64,000 bases of DNA from Enoplolaimus lenunculus (lineage: Eukaryota; Nematoda; Enoplea; Enoplida; Thoracostomopsidae), in assembly GCA_030248215.1 (NCBI GenBank), contig JASANG010000540.1:264971-328970 (forward strand). The letters are read 5' to 3'. Positions 54,320 to 64,000 of this stretch are shown here, in pieces. A program made the translations under genes and the position numbers. Position 1 is the first letter of the stretch, and each line of letters opens with the position of its first letter. A model generated the notes under the pieces. The model did no database searches and had not been told where the DNA came from. It saw only the letters and a list, made by a program, of their open reading frames with translations.

Positions 54320-57300
54320 TTTAACACGTTAGCTGACTGGTCGTGATTTTAAGCACAACTCACAAATTTTATTTCCATGATTTATATAATTATGCAAAAA
54401 TTGCAATCGAGTATTGATGCCATATAATCGAAAAAAAATCAAAAAACAGAAAAAATCTGTACCACAACGAGGTTGGAGCAATTTCAGCAAAGCCGCACTT
54501 TTAAACGGAACACTACGGTTAACTGACCCTACGATTTGAAAACAATTATTTAATTTTGTAGAAAGCGTAATTTTTAAACTCGCCCTTTTAAATCTTGAAT
54601 AAATATAATAATAATAACGTTTGGGTTATATCAATTTGTAGTGGAATATAAAACCAGCCAGCTGTGTATTTTCAACTGTAATCTCATTATTGAACTAAAT
54701 ACTTAAAAATATTGAATAATTTTTCTCAAATTTGAGTAAAAAATAAAATATATCTATTTAATCACATTATATTCAACTCAAAGTCACATTCTGTATTGCA
54801 ATTTTAAAAAACGATGCAGCTGGCTTTAGGGTTCTCTTGAAATTTTTGTAAAATACAACTCTAGTTTATAACGCTGTTATGGCTTTATAATATATATATT
54901 ATATATGTATATATTATATATATAATATATATATATATATATTATATATAATATATTATATATATTATATATAAAATATATATAATATATATAATATATA
55001 TTATATATAAATCTATACATATATGTTATTTTTTCTTAAAAACTACGTAATATACACAAAGAACTTAAAGCTGAGGCGATGTCTAAAATACGTATGTTGA
55101 GCGTTCCAGCTTTAATCATATGACAATTACAGATGTTTCTGCTACTAAAACCATAAAACACAACGCTATCCGTTGTTTTTATAAATTAGATATGATCAAA
55201 ACAACGAAATTAATATTTGCTTTCGACTCATTTAAAACCATTTCTAATTAAATAAATTTAACCGGGATTCAATTTCAAATTCATTCTAAACCGTAAGAAA
55301 TCAGCCATTTCAGTAGCAAAACCTGAAATTTATGCTGTAGCAGCAGGATATAACCAATCACGATATGGCATATCGTTTGAGTTTTTATATAGAATAATTT
55401 CAAATTTTGGTTATGGCATAGCCAATTTTAACGGTCTTAAAGTATTTGACAGCAAAATATGTTTTCAATTATTAATTTCAATACCGCAACTACATCGAGA
55501 AAACATGAGTACCGCGTTGTAAAATATGGAAATTCTCGTTCTCGTTGGCCGATAAACTATATCTTCGGACCGTATTAAATTTATTCTATGGTAAAAAATA
55601 ATTTTCTTGCCGTCTTCCAGAAATATCCCTGCATTTATATCCCTAGAAACAATTTTCAAGCCTTGCAGCCGGTATTCCTCAATGCCGATGTTTTGTGAAA
55701 TTGAAACGATTGAACCGTGATATCAGATTGTTACGATCTACGACGCCACAAGGGAATAACCATGAGCATAACAGGTTTGCACTTAGGTTCAAATCTGTTG
55801 CTCAAATCCTTCAATAATAGAAATATAATTTGAATTGAATACAATTTTAAAATTTAAAATCGTTATCTCTTAGCATCTTTAGCAGTATTGCAAGGAAGTG
55901 TCAAATCACGCCTGTAGCCTAAGAAGGTAGGCGGTTCAGCCCCCTCCCGGAAAAATTTTGACTTCTGCATAAAATTATCAATTTTGTTTATAAGTCAACA
56001 GAAATCCTTGCATGTTTCTCCTGAAAAATTTTCGGCCCCCACCCTAGCAACGTGAGCTGGCTACAGACTTGTGTCAAATAAACCCAACGGAATGAATATA
56101 CCAAGTAAAGTTGTATAATTATCTATTTAATATATCAAATACTTCACTTCAGTCAGGGATGATAATGCTTTATATACCCTTTTGAAATGAAATCTTGGCC
56201 ACGCCCCTGGGTAAGCTATTACCACCGACATAAACCACCCAATCGGTTTCCATTCTTATTCGCTTCGTATGAAAAGGTAAATATTTTTTCCACTACAACC
56301 AAAACGTACAGCCTCAAGCTTTCTTCTGTAGGTGTTGCGCAACAAAATTGCAAATAGATGCTATTGCAATTTTATTTATATGTGTGATTTGACTGCAGTG
56401 AGGGTACGTGCATTAGCCAATAACTCAAAAATGCAGTCTTGCAAACTTTGCGCACAATTGTTGCATATATTTTGCTGTTTGATTTTTCCTGTATTTTACG
56501 GAAGATTCAGCAAATGTTGATTTTTAGAGACGTAACAGCAGTATTAGCATATACCTACGCGTAAAGCAGCAGCGTATAAGTTTAAAAACTAAAACCTATA
56601 GCAAAAAATTAGTTTAAAGCTTAAACTTATATTACAATTACAGTTTCGAGGAAAAACGAAACGCCTATATAAGTAACATGGTCCGAAGATTCAGTGCAGT
56701 AGAAAATAAGTTATTGCTTTACATAACAGATCAAATTAGAAATCAACGAATTTAGCTAAAACTTGGAAATCAACCTTAAACGTGAACCAATAAGTGTAAG
56801 CCTTGGTTTAGGCCTAAACTAAGCCTACGGCAGGGTGCTGAATTCCTAACTAAACCAGTTTAGGCGATATTTATGAACCTAATTAGTGGAGCGAGTACAC
56901 GAGTAGTGTTCAAAAAAGTTAAACATAAGTTTGATGTTGACTTAAATTGATATTTTGTTTAATTTTGTATATACTCTGTAAAAACACTCTGCTTAAACAA
57001 CTTATTTCACCAACTTATTTTAAGTATAAGTGTTGTTAATATTGAGTAAATCTTTGTTGAAATAATGTAAGTAAAAAGCTAAACTACTGCTGTGTTTTGC
57101 TGGTTAATTATGTTAATGTAAAACTAAAAATTTTGTGTTTGCTTAAAATTAACCCCTTCTCACATTGAGTTGCCTATGGGCAACTCAGTGCAGTGTATAT
57201 ACGTTAAATAGTATATATCGCACCGTGTTTAACAATTGCAACACGTATACATAGTACTTAATCACCACAAGACGTGAGAGCCCCCTCGGGCTCGAGCGTC
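54320..57300. other. Intergenic stretch with few features
   Basis: AT-rich. It contains a TATAATATATA-type simple repeat at about 54885-55015, a CCGTAGCCAG element at about 55911-56073 (GGTTCAGCCCCCTCCCGG to CGTGAGCTGGCTACAG) and a decayed telomere-motif MITE at about 56524-56690. No exon was recognised. Confidence 0.5.
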
Positions 57301-57422
57301 AAGCTCCTGTAGCTGAGTTGTCATGGTATACGCCTCCCACTCTAGTCACTGGAGTTTGAATCCTAGCATAAAAGTAGGTCTCAGAGGAAATAGAAAATAT
57401 TCATGTGAGAAAGGGTTAAGTA
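57301..57422 (+). mobile_element. tRNA-derived SINE, copy 2
   Basis: TGTAGCTGAGTTGTCATGGT matches an A-box region and GGAGTTTGAATCCT a B box, 30-40 bp apart. The tail TATTCATGTGAGAAAGGGTT is the same as at 23833-23940. Confidence 0.7.
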
Positions 57423-57683
57423 AAACTTTTAGCCAAACACCATAGTAAGTAAAACCGAAACTTAAATTGGGCATCAGTTTTACTTAATTTTAAGCATATT
57501 TTTAGTGAGTACTGCAATTTATCATTGGTATCAAAGACGATTAATACCTTTCAAAACAAGTTTGCCTTGCAAGTTCTTTAAATTAATAAATCTTTCGGTC
57601 TGTAATCCTGAGTTTATAAGAATACTAGAATTTCCAATGCTTTACCTAAGGTAAAAAACCCGATGCTAACTTTATAGATTTTT

Positions 57684-57825
57684 TGACCAATGAACAGACG
57701 TAAAGGGTAGTATAAGCATATTCCTAAAACTAAGCGCAAGAATTGCAAAATTAGTATAAAGTTTAGGCTTAGTTTATTGCAGTTCTGCAGAAAAAACCGT
57801 TCCGCCCCTGATTTTTACATGGGCT
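57684..57825 (+). mobile_element. Telomere-motif MITE, short
   Basis: GACCAATGAACAGACGTAAA, a reduced hexamer block, and right end CCGTTCCGCCCCTGATTTTT. It ends 62 bp before the start codon at 57887. Confidence 0.75.
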
Positions 57826-57886
57826 GGTTTTAACAGTGAGAACCAGATAAAATATTAATTTTTTATATTTTAAAAACAACAACAAT

Positions 57887-60800
57887 ATGACAACTACAGA
57901 AATCGTTGAAACGAAACAGTATCAGTATGTTGTGAAAGATTATGGTCAGAATAATGATCCTAAATGGCACTGCTGTTGTAATAAAATCCACGTACGAACA
58001 GGTCAGTCATTTATGCAAATTCCACAATATCATGCGTACACCAGATGACTATTGAATGGGCGGCATGATGGACACTGAAGTTCTTTTGGTTCAGCGTAAA
58101 ATCATATATTTTCTTCAAAAACTCGAAGACTTCGTTTGAGCCTCAACTTTTTAATCTTTGGTTAAGGCTCTCAGCTGACAATTTTAATTACAGCCATTCA
58201 ATTTATGGTTCATGTAAATATCAGGGGCAGAACGTTTTTGAGTGGGACTAAAATAGAGTAAGCTTAAGCTTTAGACTAATTTTTTTGCTTGGCTTAGTCT
58301 TAGGCGTAGGCCTTAGGCTTAGGAATATGAACATTCTTACGCATAGACTTGGGCTTAGGCTTAGGAATATGCTTATAAATACTGTTGCGCTCCTGTTATT
58401 TACATTGGCCAAATTTATGATAGCGAACCTAGAAAAATATGTCACAACGCATTAAAAATGGTTCCGTTATTTAAACTTTTTAAGCAGGTTTACGATTATT
58501 GCAGCTGATATCGACTCATTCACCCGAAGTAAAAATTACAATTTCGTTTCAATATATAATAGTTTAAAGTGGTTGCCATGCTAATATTCTAATTGCTCAT
58601 GTTTGAACATATTTTAATATAATATATCCGATTTTGACGGTAGACAGGCTGAAAACACAGCGTTCGGTGGTCCAAATGTTACCAGTCACATTTTTTGGCC
58701 TCTATAGCCTTGTTACAATATCATCCACTCATGATATTAGCAAGAGTTGATAAGGACAAGAGTATGCAACTGTGTACCTTCTGTGCACAAAAGAATGTAC
58801 CTTGCACACGTTGCGTTTTTTGGCATACCCTCGTTATTTATGGGGGTAAGTACGTTGCATTAATATTTTCAATTTATTCTCCGAGTTGGTCCAATTATGT
58901 TCTGCAAGCCTGCGTTTACTGCGTGGTTTAAGTGGTGACTGCCCCTCCAATCAGGGGCCGGGCAAAAACACAACGTTCGCTGGAACATTTTGTATCATTT
59001 TGAACCCGCGTATTTGCACAATCTTGTGTAAAGAGTGACCATCCACTCTTGATACGCTGTAAATTTCAGTAAGTTGATTTTAACTCAGAGTGTGAGTTGA
59101 ATCCACTCATAGGTCTCAGCTGTGAATTAGGTCTTTCAGAACTCAGAATTCTGAATTGATTGAACCCATTGTGAATTAATCAATTAACTAACGCAGAATT
59201 AAATCAGCTCAGTGCGAGTTAATGTTCACTGATTTTTAATTCAGAAACAGACAAAAATATCCAATTCTCCCGTTGAGTTGATTAATCTACTCATCGGAAT
59301 TTACAGTGTATTAGTGATCACAACATATATACACAATACTGGACTGTTGATAAGCTTCAAGCGATGTTGGTTCCAAAAACTCCAAGAGTTTGATTTTGGA
59401 AAAAATTAACAAAATTTCAAATTTGGCTGATATTTGCAGTTTTTTACACAACAAACTTGTTTTTTATTTGTTAAATTTGTAACTTTTGTTTACAGCAACA
59501 GTTTTGTTGGGAATGTTCGAGATCCTGATACTGGCAATCACGCTGACAACGTTGATCGTATTCTACAGCTATCATTTTTCACTCACTGGCATCCTTGTGC
59601 CAATATTTTACTCGCTCGCGTGGTTTATTTGCATTGTTTTGTTGATTTATGGTGCAACTTACTACAAGCGAATGTTACTTGTACCACATATGATTATACA
59701 AGTAAAATAGGACCGTTTGTATCACAACGCCTGCACTGCAAAAAATGTTGAGTCAAACTGACGTTCTTCGAAATAGGCTTTTCGGAACTACACAAACTGA
59801 GTCAAATTCGAATCACTGAGCGGCTCGGGTGAATCGTATTTGACTCTGGTGGACTCGAATTTGACTCCGATTGTGTAGCCCGGCAAAGTTTATTTTGGAG
59901 AGAGCAAGTTTGACTCATCATTTTTTTGCAGGGTTAAAGCATGGGGTTAAAGAAACCCAGGGTTAAGATGGTCTAGCGTTGGTCAGACCAAACAAAACTC
60001 AAGTGAAGCCAAAACTAGTTTTTGAGGAATTCAAGTACAAAAGAAACGTTTCGTGTGTCACTGTTTCGCTAGCGGAATTGTTACAGTTGGCGCCATATCA
60101 ATGTATTAAGTACAGATACATCGAAAAAAATCGCTCTAAATTCAAGAGGAACCTATTTTAATCTAAAAGATCGTATGTTTCATTCGAATGTGGTCCGGGC
60201 AATCTGAGCAGTTGGCTTGCAACTAAGCAAGGACGTAGCCGCAAAGGACCCAGCGGGATCATGGAGCGTCCAGTGGTTTCGAAAAATATATTTCGGTTGA
60301 TATTCGTCACAAAACAATTGATTTAAGCATCACCTATCCGAATTTATGCAATTTATTGTTCCCATTCCAGGGTTGTTGGCGTGAAAAAATTACCGGAAAA
60401 AATAGTTTTTTTCATTTCATTTTTTTCTACTTTTTTCGAGGGGAGTTAAAAAAAATTGAAAAAATTTATTTTTTCCGGTCATAATTTTCGTCGGAAAAAA
60501 CAATCCTGGTCGAATCGAAATGTCAAAATTTAGGCTACATTTATACGACTATAAGTTATAGGCAAATGATACTAATGTCCTGTTAGCAGTTTGTGCGGTA
60601 GCATTAAGGGTTGTGCTATACTTTAAAGTTATTTTGTCTCATGTTGGTTTAAGGGGCGTCCAAGTTTGTGGTGAGTCCACAAAAGAGTAGTTTTGTGATC
60701 CTAGATTACATTTTTTGCTTATGTTTAGACTTAACCTTAGGCTTAGGCTTAGGAACACATTTTTGCACTGCTTACGCTTAGGCTTAGCCTTTGGAATACG

Positions 60801-62549
60801 CTTAATTTACTGTTACGCCCCTTAAAGTAACATTGGCCATTATTTTAATACCGCCCGGCGCCATCTGTAACAGTACAGCGCCGTGCATCACCATGCATCA
60901 AGGTCCGTCATCATACGATATCGTACGTGAGTAATTCACGTAATGCACGGTGATGCACGGCGACGAACGGCGACGGGTGGCGCTGGACAGATGATTGATG
61001 GTGACGGACGGCGCCGGACACATGGATGATGGTGACGGACGGCGCCGGACGGGAGATGAACGGTGATGGACGGTTGGTTACGTACGGCGCCGGACAAGTG
61101 ATGAACGAAGACGGACGGCGCCGGACGGGTACTGGACGGTGACGGACAGCGCCGTAGTATAGCGCAATCGTGAGACTTAAATAGTTGTAAATTACCATCG
61201 AAATTTTGAAAAATATTAAAAATGTTTTATAACCGATAATAATTGGCTTAAAAGACAGCGGTGTCGTTTGAAATAGACTATTTTTACGTTTTACATATTT
61301 GTTTATCTTTTAGGTGATCTCGATCGTTTTTGGCATTATTGGATTTATCGCGATTATCGGACTTGCGATTGCTGGCAGGCTGCCAGCAGCCGCAACGTCA
61401 ACGGTGTTGTTTATTTTGATTTTGTTGATTTCTGAAGTAAGTTTGACGCGCACAGATGTTCTGGCCCCATGTATAGAACAGGGCCGGAACAGTAGTATAA
61501 GCATTTTCCTAAGCCTAAGACTAAGCCTAAGTCTAAGCCTACGCGTAAGGATACGTCTATTCCTAAACCTAAGCCTAAGCCTAATTCTAAGCCTAAGCAA
61601 AAAAATTAGTCTAAAGCTTAAACTGACTCTATTTTAGCCCATCCGGAAAACGATCCGGCCCTGTTCTATATACATGAGCCATGTTCTGTATTGAGATCAA
61701 AAGTAATATTCAGAAACAAGTAATCTTTGATTTGAACGAAGACTTAGGCTCTGTGTTTTAGTTTTGCTTGTGGTCCATTACAGCAAGTTGATCCAAGTAT
61801 GTGGATTTCCAACTCCAAAGAGCGTCTGTCACCAGTTGGAAATTGCTCACGTAGTTTTGGAACTTGCAAAGGAGCTGCAAATATCTGAACAGTTTTCACA
61901 TATGATTTGTCTTACATGTAAAGTACCTAAAGATTGAAATTTGCAAATGCTGCAGTTCGATTGGTTGAAAATGTATTTATGCTAACTGACAATACGGCTT
62001 TAGGAGTAAGAAACTAATGACAACGTTCTGGCTATTTACTTATACAAAATATCCGATCCGGCTCCGACTTCGGTATTTTCACTTGCCGGAGATGAAAATT
62101 TTTATGCCAACGGCCAAGGTACTGATTGACTAATATACCAGACGTGTACATATGTTTGTAATTGTGTTTTAAATGTCTGCATATGCCCGTATACGGTTAC
62201 AATCTTCATTGGGCTACAATACGCTGGAAAAGTAACAGTATTTGAGCGTATTCTTCAATTGCTAAACCAAAGGTTAAACTTCAGTGTAAAAACAAGTCTA
62301 AAGTTAGGCCCACGCCTAAGCGAAAATAATAGCCTCAATCCTACACAGGGAAAAAAGTCTCGGTCTCGGTCAATTTCTTTTCATCGCTGTAAAAAATTTA
62401 AAATTTTCAAAATAAATTATTTCTAATGCATATTTTTGTAGTTTTTTTGTTGCTTTTCTTGGTTTTTTTTGTTTTTTCAGAATATTTGCGCTTATGTGAC
62501 TATGAATACATTCACAGCAAAAAAATTTATTTATCAGTCATCAACTTAG
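57887..62549 (+). CDS. Small four-helix membrane protein, four exons
   Basis: Exons 57887-58001, 59496-59701, 61314-61436 and 62481-62549, with agreeing phases, give 170 residues. A 28-residue polar N-terminus leads to WHCCCNKIHVRT, then helix 1 (VLLGMFEILILAITLTTLIV), helix 2 (ILVPIFYSLAWFICIVLLIY), a short basic loop (YYKRMLLVPH), helix 3 (VISIVFGIIGFIAIIGLAIA) and helix 4 (TVLFILILLISENICAYV), ending with a short tail (MNTFTAKKFIYQSST). This layout, with a CCC-x-(K/V)HV-x-T motif just before helix 1, resembles small four-transmembrane protein families abundant in nematodes (DUF7027-like); I am not certain of the family name. Function is unknown. Donors and acceptors are canonical (ACAG|GTCAGT, TTTACAG, ACAA|GTAAAA, TTTTTAG, TGAA|GTAAGT, TTTTTTCAG). 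Introns hold five MITE insertions. Confidence 0.8.
58208..58411 (-). mobile_element. Telomere-motif MITE, type B
   Basis: GTTCATGTAAATATCAGGGG and TCCTGTTATTTACATTGGCC ends; AATTTATG flanks on both sides (58200-58207 and 58412-58419). Confidence 0.9.
59055..59308. mobile_element. TA-flanked MITE, CACTGTAAATTCC family
   Basis: CGCTGTAAATTTCAGTAAGT and CGGAATTTACAGTG with TA on both sides. Confidence 0.85.
59736..59931. mobile_element. MITE, GAGTCAAATT family
   Basis: CTGCAAAAAATGTTGAGTCA and TGACTCATCATTTTTTTGCA ends. It begins 35 bp after the exon ending at 59701. Confidence 0.85.
60608..61169. mobile_element. Foldback element with expanded arm and nested MITE
   Basis: GGGTTGTGCTATACTT at the left and TAGTATAGCGCAATC at the right. 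The right arm has about five repeats of GACGGACGGCGCCGGAC-type units. The left arm is split by the telomere-motif MITE at 60637-60839. Confidence 0.8.
60637..60839 (-). mobile_element. Telomere-motif MITE, type C, nested in the foldback
   Basis: TCATGTTGGTTTAAGGGGCG and GCCCCTTAAAGTAACATTGG ends; flanks TTATTTTG/TTATTTTA (7 of 8). Confidence 0.9.
61464..61680 (+). mobile_element. Telomere-motif MITE, type A, with perfect 8-bp duplication
   Basis: GCCCCATGTATAGAACAGGG and GGCCCTGTTCTATATACATG ends. ATGTTCTG at 61456-61463 and 61681-61688. Three CCTAAG blocks. It begins 27 bp after the exon donor at 61437. Confidence 0.95.
62225..62345 (+). mobile_element. Decayed telomere-motif MITE
   Basis: GGAAAAGTAACAGTATTTGAG, CCAAAGGTTAAACTTCAG and AGGCCCACGCCTAAGCG are weak matches to the clan. 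Confidence 0.4.
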
Positions 62550-64000
62550 AATTGGCTAATTTTCAACATTCTGGGCCAGTTATTTATGGTTTCATAAGAA
62601 TTTATTTTTAAAGTTTTGACATGCAAAAAATGCTTATAACTGCATTTGAATCCGTAAATATCATAAGTTTTACAGAATTAGCAAATCGCTATAACAGTCA
62701 GCTACAAGCCATTTTTACTAAAACTGTGAACTATACAGTCAGGCAGAGTGTAACAAAAGTCAAAAGTCATACACTTTACTTTTTGAGAGAATTTCCTAAA
62801 ATCTTAAATTCCGATTCCGATTAAAATTCCATTTCCGACAAAACGTTTTAATTCCGATTCCGATTCGGCATCCGACAAAATGTACTTCCGGTTGGAACCC
62901 TGACTTTTACCTATTTTATCTGGTTAAACCAGATCGCAAGAGAAAGACAGAACCACTCTTTGCCTGATTTCTCGTTTCGCCACTAAGTGCCAGCAAAATC
63001 AAATATTTGTTTCCGCCAGTGATCCGTCAATTCTTATTTGGTCACTAATTATCTCCATCTAAGCACCAAAGTCATTTCTGGTGCTGGAAAATTTGATTGG
63101 TTTTTGGGTAACATTTGCTGTCTTGTACCCTAAACCAGTTAATCTCTGTTTGCCTGAGAGTGGTCCAGTTGAATGCTTTGGCACATTTGCCACATTTTTA
63201 GGTTTTAATATCTGGTCCGACAAACATTTTTTCCTATTTTGAAGCATATTACAAGATGGTCTGAATCGGAGTGTGTTCTGTTCTCAAACACCCAACAATG
63301 TACAACTCTGAAACGGATTCTGAGCTCAAAACTGGTACAATGCTACTTGAAATGTTAGGAAATTTGTTTCGCCGACCACAATACAAAATACGCAGAATAA
63401 TTAAAAATAAAAATTGCAAAAAACTTGCAGCCAACTATTGCAAAGACTTATACGCTGACCGCTACACATCATGTAGCTATTTCGTGTCCACAATTTGTGC
63501 TTTGTTGTTATGCTCTATGCGGAAAGACCACAACATAAAATTGCAGTTTTAAGCCTGCAAACAATTTATGACAATCCGTCGCCCGACAACTGGCCACGCT
63601 ACAGCGTCCTAAGGCAATTTCAATAAATCTAAGCGTAATCCTAAAAATACGCATTAATCATACTGATCAGCGACGAACACTGTCGAGTCGATATAATTTC
63701 TAATGACAAGTTCTATAGGGCGACGAATCAACGGACGATGAATATTGATGATACCGCCTGCAAGTTATATATTCTCATCAATTTGCTCTAATTTCAAACC
63801 CGGCTTCATACCAAAGTCTTCGTCAAAACACGCTTAGCCTGATTTACTGCAGTCTGTGAAATTCTAAATTTTACCTTTAATACATTTCTTTAAATACAAC
63901 AGGTGCATGATATTCTATGACCTGTTTAACTGTGTCATTTCTACCTGTTAACTGGTTCTCTTATCTGGTACCTCATACACAAAAGGCAATTCTCAAATTT
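62550..64000. other. Right-hand intergenic stretch
   Basis: No supported gene. A hAT-like relic lies at about 62785-62905 (ATTCCGATTCCGATT to TTCCGGTTGGAACCCTG). The open frames at 63059-63247 (minus) and 63271-63552 (plus) show no domain, splice context or codon signal that I trust. Confidence 0.5.
63555..63745. repeat. Dispersed repeat with CGTCGCCCGACAAC motif
   Basis: GACAATCCGTCGCCCGACAA at the left and TAGGGCGACGAATCAACG at the right are inverse of each other in part. Relatives lie near 21330-21480 and 28500-28720. Confidence 0.55.

Noticed and set aside
62621-62824. 67-residue open frame
   Set aside because: Runs into a hAT-like relic; no supporting evidence.
63271-63552. 93-residue open frame as a gene
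   Set aside because: No homology, signal peptide or splice context was recognised.

Overview
The window looks like nuclear DNA of a nematode. Many short copies of TTAGGC, the nematode telomere unit, are scattered through it. Introns are bounded by GT..TTTCAG, and the genes belong to families known from nematodes (a LEV-9-like WAP plus eight-CCP protein, a DEG/ENaC channel, a small four-helix protein that starts with a CCC motif). The DNA is AT-rich and crowded with short non-autonomous DNA transposons (MITEs). Most unlabelled open frames are spurious or are shadows of exons or repeats. No retrovirus, LTR element or Polinton was recognised, and no rRNA, CRISPR array or intact tRNA gene was found. 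All gene models below were built by hand from reading frame, splice sites and matching intron phase.

Layout. (1) 1-102: apparent 3' end of a plus-strand gene that enters from the left. (2) 3681-6327, minus: a three-exon single-pass membrane protein with repeats in its introns. (3) 6.4-11.4 kb: repeats only. (4) 11405-24020, plus: a 12- to 13-exon secreted protein with two MAM domains, a Pro/Gly-rich linker and a basic tail. (5) 24-32 kb: a repeat-rich gap with a broken inverted copy of the first MAM exon. (6) 32153-42924, plus: WAP domain plus eight CCP (sushi) domains, the architecture of C. elegans LEV-9; its signal-peptide exon was not found. A possible small secreted-protein gene lies in its CCP2-CCP3 intron. 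(7) 45720-53316, minus: a complete eight-exon DEG/ENaC channel subunit. (8) 57887-62549, plus: a four-exon protein with four membrane helices.

How the parts relate. LEV-9 in C. elegans is a secreted scaffold that clusters acetylcholine receptors at the neuromuscular junction, and DEG/ENaC subunits are cation channels. The two genes are convergent neighbours here, but nothing in the sequence shows co-regulation.

Repeats. The most striking content is a MITE clan of about thirty copies. Its ends read GGCC(C/A)ATG..., it makes 8-bp target duplications, and every copy carries one-way TTAGGC-like hexamers inside. At least seven further families occur: TA-flanked MITEs of two kinds, hAT-like elements with CAGGGTG ends and 8-bp duplications, palindromic foldbacks with GGGTGGCGC ends, a TAA-flanked Harbinger-like element, elements ending CCGTAGCCAG, elements ending in GTAGTGACCCGAATAAG, and a tRNA-derived SINE.
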